From Phycisphaerales bacterium UBA2402 (GTDB taxonomy: Bacteria > Planctomycetota > Phycisphaerae > Phycisphaerales > UBA1924): a DNA stretch of 12,347 nt. The stretch covers positions 1 through 12,347 of the forward strand of contig DDSA01000016.1 in NCBI GenBank assembly GCA_002343715.1, given 5' to 3'. This document shows positions 6,817 to 12,347 of this stretch, one piece after another. The position numbers and the translations under genes are program-made. The notes beneath the pieces were generated by a model. That model was not told the DNA's origin. It saw only the letters and a program-made list of their open reading frames with translations, and ran no database searches. Each line of letters opens with the position of its first letter. Position 1 is the first letter of the stretch.

Positions 6817-8217
6817 ATGCACAAGACCATGACTTCCATCCTGATCACCTGCGGCCTGGCGTTGGGCCTGCCGCTCTCCATCACGCTTACTGGCTGCAAC
6901 GAGAAGCCTGACACCCATGCCGAGGGAGACGGTCACGACCACGGGTCAGGGGGCGGCGGCGCGGGCAAGGAAGGCGAGGCCGCGCCGACCAACCGCGTGG
7001 ACATACCCGCGTCGGTTCGCCAGAACCTGGGCATCACGTTCGCCAAGGTCGAATCCCGCAACGTCGCGCAGACACTCCGCGTGCCCGGCAGGTTCGAGCT
7101 GCTCCCCACGGCCCGGCGGGAGTACCGCACGCCACTTGGAGGACGAGTCGACGTGCTTGTGAGCCAGTACCAGAAAGTGGAGCCGGGCACCCCGCTGTAC
7201 CGAGTGAATGCCGCGGCGTGGCGCGACCTGCACGAACAGATCGCCGCTATGCAGGCCCGGGTGGACTCGATGGGACCGCTTCGAGAAGCCCATCGTCGAC
7301 ACGAGCAGAGCCTCGCCGACAAGGTGGCTCTGTGGCAGGAGCGACTGAAGCAGCTTGAAGAACTGCGAGGAGCCGGCGGCGGGAGTGCCTCGCAGTTCAC
7401 TGAAGCACGCGCCACACTCAACGCCACGCAGGCGGAGCTCGCCGACGTGATGGAGAAGGACGCCGAGCTTCAGGCCCAGCAGAAGCAGGCCGAGGCCGAG
7501 CTGCGATCGCTCAAGTCCAGACACGATCTGCTCGTGCGCGGCAGCAACTGTGGCGACAGCCACGAAGGGCGGGAGCCTGGCAGCGGCTTCACAGTGTGCG
7601 CCGTCGCTGCTGGCGTCGTCGAGTCCATTGGTATTACCCCGGGTGGGCTCGCAGAAGAGAACGGACTGATCGTCACCCTCGTGCAGCCCGACCAGATCAG
7701 GTTTCGTGCTCGCGGCTTGCAGTCGGACCTCGGACGCTTGCGCGACGGGCTCGCGGCAAGCATCGCGCCGCCACAGGGCGGGAGCTTGCTTCTGCAGGAA
7801 TCCATGAAGGGCGTGCTGCAAATCGGCCTCTCCGCCGATCCAGACGAGCGGACGGTGGATCTCGTTGTTCTCCCGGATGCGCTCGCGCCGTGGGCACGTG
7901 CTGGCGTGTCGGCACACCTGGAAGTGACTCTGGCCGGCGGAACCGAAGAACTGGCGATACCGCAATCGGCAGTCGTGCGTGACGGTGCACGAGCCATCAT
8001 CTTCCGTCGCGACCCGGCGGACCCCGAGAAGGCGATCCGCATGGAAGCGGATGTGGGCCTCTCCGACGGTCGGTGGGTGGTGATCGCCAGCGGCGTCAAA
8101 GAAGGCGATGAGATCGTGCTGGGGGGCAACTTCCAACTGATGCTGGCGACCAGCGGCAGCACCGAGAAGGCCGGGCACTTCCACTCCGATGGCACGTTCC
8201 ACAAGGGGAGCCACTAA
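6817..8217 (+). CDS. RND periplasmic adaptor (CzcB/CusB-like membrane-fusion lipoprotein)
   Basis: This 466-residue protein should link the RND permease to the outer-membrane channel. The signal peptide ends in the lipobox LTGC (Cys27). Just after it come H34, H40 and H42 (HDH motif) and a Gly-rich linker. The two halves of the lipoyl/barrel-sandwich domain are at about 103-130 (TPLGGRVDVLVSQYQKVEPG) and 259-285 (GVVESIGITPGGLAEENG). They are separated by a ~100-residue coiled-coil hairpin (139-240). A beta-barrel follows (about 286-350), then a membrane-proximal domain (IPQSAVVRDG... to GNFQLML). The C-terminus is again His-rich (H454, H456, H462, H466). No Met-rich N-terminal metal site of the CusB kind is seen. 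A ribosome-binding site (AAGGA, 6805-6809) supports the ATG. The permease starts 3 nt after the stop, so translation is probably coupled. Confidence 0.92.
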   Translation: MHKTMTSILITCGLALGLPLSITLTGCNEKPDTHAEGDGHDHGSGGGGAGKEGEAAPTNRVDIPASVRQNLGITFAKVESRNVAQTLRVPGRFELLPTARREYRTPLGGRVDVLVSQYQKVEPGTPLYRVNAAAWRDLHEQIAAMQARVDSMGPLREAHRRHEQSLADKVALWQERLKQLEELRGAGGGSASQFTEARATLNATQAELADVMEKDAELQAQQKQAEAELRSLKSRHDLLVRGSNCGDSHEGREPGSGFTVCAVAAGVVESIGITPGGLAEENGLIVTLVQPDQIRFRARGLQSDLGRLRDGLAASIAPPQGGSLLLQESMKGVLQIGLSADPDERTVDLVVLPDALAPWARAGVSAHLEVTLAGGTEELAIPQSAVVRDGARAIIFRRDPADPEKAIRMEADVGLSDGRWVVIASGVKEGDEIVLGGNFQLMLATSGSTEKAGHFHSDGTFHKGSH

Positions 8218-8220
8218 TCC

Positions 8221-11200
8221 ATGCTCGCCACACTGATCGCCTTCTCCCTCAAGCAATCCGCGCTCATCGTCGTGCTGGCGGGGCTGCTGCTCGTCTTCGC
8301 CGGGCTCAAGGTCAAGGACATGCCGGTAGACGTCTTCCCGGAACTCAACGCGCCCACGGTGGTCATCATGACCGAGGCGGGCGGGCTGGCTGCCGACGAA
8401 GTGGAACTCAACGTCACGTTCCCCATCGAGACGGCCGTCAACGGCCTGCCTGGCACGCGGCGGGTCCGCAGCGCCTCAGCGACCAGTTTGTCCATCATCT
8501 GGGTCGAGTTTGACTGGGGCATGGACATCTTCCGGGCCCGGCAACTGGTCTCGGAACGATTGTCGGCGGTGCGCGGCACGCTCCCTCCCGGCGCGCACGC
8601 CGAGATCACGCCGGTGACGAGTATCACTGGCGAGATCATGCTGATGGCCTTGTCTTCGCCAGACGGGTCCGTGAGCCCGCTCGACATGCGTTCGTTCGCG
8701 GAGTTTGACCTGCGGAACAAGATTCTCGCGGTGCCGGGCGTGGCGCAGGTCGTCGCCATCGGCGGCGAGTTGCCGCAGTACCAGATCAACGTGAAGCAGG
8801 ATCAACTGGCGCTGTACGGGCTGACCATCAGCGATGTCGTCGAAGCCGCCAAGGGCGCGCACTCGACAGCCAGCGCGGGGTACGTTCCCAACTGGGAGAA
8901 CCAGGAACTACCCATCCGCCAGACTGCCCGCGTGACCAGCGCCGAGGACATCAAGAACACGCTCGTGCGGATCCACAACGGCGCGGCGGTGACGATCGGG
9001 CAGGTCGCTGATGTGCAGCTTGGCGCTTCACCGAAGCGCGGCACCGCGACCGACCGGGCCATGCCCGCTGTCGTCGTGAGCGTGCAGAAAAGTCCCGGCA
9101 CCAACACGCTCAACATGACGACGCAGATCGACGGGGTGCTGGACCAGATGGAGAAGGCCATGCCCAAGGGGATGGTCCTCAACCGCGACCCCTTCCGGGC
9201 TTCGCGGTTCATTGAGCGGAGCATCAACAACGTCGTCAAGGTGTTGATCGAGGCATCGGTCATCGTGGCGGTGATCCTGATCCTGTTCCTCTTGAATGTG
9301 CGGGCCACGATCGTGACGCTCACCGCGTTGCCGCTGTCACTCGCGGTCGCGGTGCTGCTGCTGTGGGCGTGGGGACTTTCGATCAACGTGATGACGCTGG
9401 GCGGGCTGGCTGTCGCGATCGGCGAACTGGTGGACGACGCCATCATCGACGTCGAGAACGTGCTGCGACGGCTGAAGGAAAACGCCGGCCTGCCCGAGGG
9501 CGAGCGCAAGGGGTTGGTAGAGGTCATCTACAACGCCAGCAACGAGATCCGCTCGTCGGTGGTCTTCGCCACGATCATCATCTGCATGGTCTTTGTGCCG
9601 CTGCTGTTCTTGCAGGGGCTTGAGGGCAGGTTCTTCCAGCCGCTGGGCATCGCGTACATCATCTCGATCATGGCCTCGCTCATCGTGGCGCTCACGGTCA
9701 CGCCCGCGCTCTGCAAGTGGCTCTTCGCGGGCTCGTTTGGGAAGAAAGGCAAGAACGATGCGGCGGGGCATGGGCACGGCGAGCACGACGGGTGGTTGGT
9801 ACGCAATCTCAAGGCCGTGTACGAGCCGACTCTTCGTGCCAGCGTGCGGAACCGCGGCGTCGTACTGACGGGCGCGGGGCTGCTTACGGCGGCTTCGCTT
9901 GTGCTCATGTCCACCTTCGGCACGTCGTTTCTCCCAGCGTTCAAGGAGGGCACGTTCACGGTCTTCCTGCTCGCGCCCCCGGGCACATCGCTCGTTGAGA
10001 GCAATCGTCTCGCCGTGGGCGTTGAGGCGCAGATGGCCCAGATCGAGGGCGTGTCCAGTGTGACGCGGCGCACGGGCCGGGCCGAGCGCGACGAGCACGC
10101 CGAGCCGGTGAGCAGTTCCGAGGTCGAGGTCACCATGAAGGCGGGCGTGGATCAGGAGGAGGTCCGCGCAAGCATCGACCGCATCATCGCCAACATCCCG
10201 GGCATCACGACGATGGTGGGCCAACCCATCGAGCACCGGCTCAGCCACGTCCTATCGGGCACGCCCGCAGCGATCGCCATCAACGTCTATGGCGACGACC
10301 TCAACGTCCTACGAACGCTCGCCAAGGAGATCGAGGCGGCGATCAAGCCGATCCCCGGCACGCGCGATGTCGCGGCCAACCGCGAGATCATGATCACCTC
10401 ACTGCCCATCCGCTACCGGGCGCAGGACCTGGTCGCCGCCGGGCTTTCGCCCGGCGCGGCCGCCGAGCAGGTGCAACAGGCGCTGTACGGCGAGACAGTC
10501 GCCGAGGTGAACCAGGGCGTGCGCCGCTACGAAATGGTGGTGCGTCTGGCGGAGAGCGAGCGGGAGCGCATCGACCAGATCATGGACGTGCAGTTGCGGG
10601 GCGCTGGCGGAGCGATTGTCCGCTTGCGAGAGGTGGCCGATATAGGCCCGGAGAAAACCAGCAATCTCATCGCCCGCGAGAACGCCCAGCGCAAGGCCGT
10701 CATCTCAACCAATGTCGCCGAGGGGTACAACCTCGGGCAGTTGGTCGCTCAGGTGCGGGCCAAGGTGGACCCGATCGTGCAGAGGGCCGGGTATACCGTC
10801 CACTACGGCGGTCAGTTCGAGGCCCAGCAATCCGCCAGCCGCACGATCCTCATCATGGGCGCGGGCGTGGCGGTCTTCATGTTTTTGCTGCTGCAGTTAT
10901 CCACGGGTAAGGCCCGCGTGGCCATGCTCGTCATGCTCAACCTGCCGCTCGCGCTCATCGGCGGCATCGTGGCGATCTACCTGACCGAGAGCCCGGCGCT
11001 CGTAAGCAACACGCTGGCGCTCTTTGGCCTGTCGTCCTCCCGTTACATCGCTCCGGTAATCTCCATCGCCAGCATGGTGGGCTTCGTGACCCTCTTCGGC
11101 ATCGCCGTCCGCAACGGCATCCTGCTCGTCAACCACTACGCCCACCTCCAGGAGCGTGAGGGCAAGTCGATTGGCGACTCGATCATTCAGGGGTCGCTGG

Positions 11201-11475
11201 AACGGCTCGTGCCCATCCTGATGACGGCCCTCGCCGCGATGCTCGGGCTCGTGCCCCTCGCCCTCGCCAAGGGCAAGCCCGGCAGCGAACTGCTCGCTCC
11301 GCTGGCGATCGTGGTGCTCGGTGGGCTGGTCTCCTCCACGTTTCTCAACCTGTTCGTCGTTCCCGCCGGTTACGCGCTGGCGTTCAAGGTGAAGCGAGAA
11401 GTCCCGGGTGGCCCGGGGTTCTTCGCCCGCGTGCTGCGTCGTTCGTCCAAGAAGCCCGTGTCCACCAACTCGTAA
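8221..11475 (+). CDS. czcA: Heavy-metal efflux RND permease (CzcA/CusA family)
   Basis: This 1084-residue inner-membrane protein is the proton-driven pump, of normal family length. It opens with the first transmembrane helix and then MPVDVFPELNAPTVVIMTEA, typical of heavy-metal RND permeases. The N-terminal pore domains follow (GMDIFRARQLVSERL). The TM4 proton-relay motif reads GELVDDAIIDVEN, placing Asp405, Asp406 and Glu412 where CusA has D405 and E412. A His cluster (H517, H519, H522) lies in the cytoplasmic loop between the two halves. The C-terminal half has FGIAVRNGILLVNHY and VPILMTALAAMLGLVPLAL, which match CzcA-type rather than CusA-type patterns. Residues aligning with the CusA methionine triad are Leu, Ser and His676. 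A GGGGAG site (8205-8210) precedes the ATG. The symbol denotes family resemblance; metal specificity is not proven. Confidence 0.93.
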   Translation: MLATLIAFSLKQSALIVVLAGLLLVFAGLKVKDMPVDVFPELNAPTVVIMTEAGGLAADEVELNVTFPIETAVNGLPGTRRVRSASATSLSIIWVEFDWGMDIFRARQLVSERLSAVRGTLPPGAHAEITPVTSITGEIMLMALSSPDGSVSPLDMRSFAEFDLRNKILAVPGVAQVVAIGGELPQYQINVKQDQLALYGLTISDVVEAAKGAHSTASAGYVPNWENQELPIRQTARVTSAEDIKNTLVRIHNGAAVTIGQVADVQLGASPKRGTATDRAMPAVVVSVQKSPGTNTLNMTTQIDGVLDQMEKAMPKGMVLNRDPFRASRFIERSINNVVKVLIEASVIVAVILILFLLNVRATIVTLTALPLSLAVAVLLLWAWGLSINVMTLGGLAVAIGELVDDAIIDVENVLRRLKENAGLPEGERKGLVEVIYNASNEIRSSVVFATIIICMVFVPLLFLQGLEGRFFQPLGIAYIISIMASLIVALTVTPALCKWLFAGSFGKKGKNDAAGHGHGEHDGWLVRNLKAVYEPTLRASVRNRGVVLTGAGLLTAASLVLMSTFGTSFLPAFKEGTFTVFLLAPPGTSLVESNRLAVGVEAQMAQIEGVSSVTRRTGRAERDEHAEPVSSSEVEVTMKAGVDQEEVRASIDRIIANIPGITTMVGQPIEHRLSHVLSGTPAAIAINVYGDDLNVLRTLAKEIEAAIKPIPGTRDVAANREIMITSLPIRYRAQDLVAAGLSPGAAAEQVQQALYGETVAEVNQGVRRYEMVVRLAESERERIDQIMDVQLRGAGGAIVRLREVADIGPEKTSNLIARENAQRKAVISTNVAEGYNLGQLVAQVRAKVDPIVQRAGYTVHYGGQFEAQQSASRTILIMGAGVAVFMFLLLQLSTGKARVAMLVMLNLPLALIGGIVAIYLTESPALVSNTLALFGLSSSRYIAPVISIASMVGFVTLFGIAVRNGILLVNHYAHLQEREGKSIGDSIIQGSLERLVPILMTALAAMLGLVPLALAKGKPGSELLAPLAIVVLGGLVSSTFLNLFVVPAGYALAFKVKREVPGGPGFFARVLRRSSKKPVSTNS

Positions 11476-11490
11476 GAAGGAGTCCGCATC

Positions 11491-12009
11491 ATGAAGACTT
11501 TCCGTTTCCTCGCGCTCACGTTCGCCATCCCCGCGCTCGCGCTCGCCTTGTCGATGAGCGGTTGTGAAAAGAAGGCCGAGACGCCCGCCAAGCCCGCCGC
11601 CAAAGGCGACGGGCACGACCACAAAGCGGGCGATGGCCATGACCACAAAGACGGGGATGACCACGACCACAAGGACGGGCACGGGCACGGCCCCAAGACC
11701 GAACTGGGGAGCCAGACGGCGGGCGGCATGACCATCGTCGCCGCGCGAGAGGGGGACGTGACGGCGGGCAAGGAAGCCACCTTCGACATCACCGTCACCG
11801 GCGGCGCGGGCAAGCCCGCGGCGGTTCGCGTGTGGGTCGGAACGCAGGACGGCAAGGGCTCGATCAAGGGCAAGGCTGAGGCTGAGGGCGAAGGCTGGCA
11901 CGCCCACGCCGAGGTGCCCACTCCGATCCCCGCCGGGAGCAAGCTCTGGGTCGAAGTCGAGACGGCCAAGGGTGAAAAGCACGTTGTCGGATTCGATCTC
12001 AAGTCGTAA
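11491..12009 (+). CDS. His-rich periplasmic lipoprotein, probable metal binder
   Basis: This 172-residue protein has a signal peptide ending in the lipobox MSGC (Cys25). A Lys/Ala linker leads to a tandem repeat of eight-residue units, GDGHDHKA, GDGHDHKD and GDDHDHKD, then GHGHGPK. That gives eight histidines within about 30 residues (roughly 41-67). The remaining ~100 residues (from MTIVAA) look all-beta and Ig-like, with FDITVTGG, AVRVWVGTQ, WHAHAEVPTPIPAGSKLWVEVE and a final strand. The shape resembles FixH/YtkA-like small beta domains, but I cannot confirm this. A strong ribosome-binding site (GAAGGAG, 11476-11482) starts right after the permease stop, so it belongs to the efflux operon. 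It may buffer or hand metal to the pump, since the adaptor carries the same HDH motif. Function is inferred from composition and position. Confidence 0.85.
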   Translation: MKTFRFLALTFAIPALALALSMSGCEKKAETPAKPAAKGDGHDHKAGDGHDHKDGDDHDHKDGHGHGPKTELGSQTAGGMTIVAAREGDVTAGKEATFDITVTGGAGKPAAVRVWVGTQDGKGSIKGKAEAEGEGWHAHAEVPTPIPAGSKLWVEVETAKGEKHVVGFDLKS

Positions 12010-12111
12010 GCCGTGCGCGAAGCGCACACCGATCCGGCGGCGCGGCCGGTCGGCAATCAGAAGACACGTTGCGGCGGTCCGCGCTCGACCGCCTTGCTTT
12101 GGAGCACAACC

Positions 12112-12347
12112 ATGAAGAGTCTGAATCGTTCATCCATCGTTCTGGGCATGATCGCGGGCACCGCGTTCACCGTTGCGACCGCCGCGATGATGGGCCAGGG
12201 TGCCGCACAGGGCGGCCCCGCCGACACGCAGTACTTCGTCACCGCCGACGACGGCGAGGCCCACCTCTGGCTGCGCGAGGGCAACACCCTGAAGTTCGTC
12301 GCGCACGGTGCGTGCGCCGAGTGCAAGGACGGCCACGACCACGAGGA
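12112..12347 (+). CDS. Exported protein with Cys/His cluster, 3' partial
   Basis: At least 78 residues are visible before the window ends. The ATG at 12112 has a GGAG site (12101-12104) seven bases upstream. A basic start (MKSLNR) and a hydrophobic stretch to about residue 27 form a probable signal peptide; no lipobox Cys is seen. The mature part reads as a small beta-type segment (YFVTADDGEAHLWLREG, then LKFVAHG) and then CAECKDGHDHE, a CxxC pair followed by a HDH motif. The family is not recognised. It lies 102 nt after the His-rich lipoprotein and shares its HDH theme, so it is probably a further periplasmic metal-binding member of the cluster. The rest of the protein is outside the window. 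Confidence 0.7.
   Translation, partial: MKSLNRSSIVLGMIAGTAFTVATAAMMGQGAAQGGPADTQYFVTADDGEAHLWLREGNTLKFVAHGACAECKDGHDHE

Noticed and set aside
6946..8256. A 436-codon open frame on the minus strand
   Set aside because: It lies antisense to the adaptor gene, which has a clear lipobox, ribosome-binding site and domain order.
10897..12027. A 376-codon minus-strand open frame across the permease end and the lipoprotein
   Set aside because: It spans two well-supported sense genes and reads as a His/Arg-rich shadow of their codons.
12013..12027. Hairpin GTGCGC-GAA-GCGCAC after the lipoprotein stop, as a terminator
   Set aside because: The stem is only 6 bp and no T run follows; the next gene has its own ribosome-binding site close by, so read-through is as likely.
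1..12347. CRISPR arrays, tRNA or rRNA genes
   Set aside because: I saw no regularly spaced repeats, and nothing resembling a tRNA cloverleaf or conserved rRNA segments, on either strand.

Overview
The window is uniformly GC-rich, and every gene I can support reads on the + strand. Gene content fits a planctomycete (Phycisphaerae- or Gemmata-like). The clues are a primase/DUF3987-type replication protein next to a large serine recombinase, sparse Shine-Dalgarno sites in that part, and His-rich lipoproteins around an RND metal pump. This taxonomic placement is inference from gene style; no rRNA or other marker is present.

Region 1 (1-4363) looks like the right-hand part of an integrative mobile element. 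It holds the C-terminal part of a primase/ATPase-type protein with a DUF3987 core. Its reading frame seems to break near a G5 run at 2226-2230. A small overlapping ORF (2255-2470) follows, then a complete large serine recombinase with catalytic domain, recombinase domain, zinc ribbon and coiled coil. A 19-bp perfect inverted repeat (1878-1896 / 1921-1939), with a third near-identical copy at 434-451, lies in the linkers flanking the DUF3987 core.

Region 2 (4364-5295) is transitional. A 255-nt gap carries a compact palindrome cluster, a possible att or operator site. Next comes a 154-residue Cys/His-rich membrane or secreted protein, then a 212-nt gap. A 12-bp direct repeat sits exactly 75 nt before the start codon of each of the two genes that follow these gaps.

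Region 3 (5296-12347) is a heavy-metal efflux operon. It encodes an outer-membrane factor lipoprotein, a membrane-fusion adaptor lipoprotein with His-rich ends, and a CzcA/CusA-family RND permease. Two further exported His-rich proteins follow, the last cut off by the window end. The tripartite pump would carry divalent metal from periplasm or cytoplasm to the outside. The small His-rich proteins are plausible periplasmic metal binders or chaperones. The permease lacks the CusA methionine triad and has CzcA-like C-terminal motifs, and its partners are rich in HDH motifs. I therefore favour Zn/Co/Cd/Ni-type substrates over Cu/Ag, but this is inference. No metal-responsive regulator is visible in the window.
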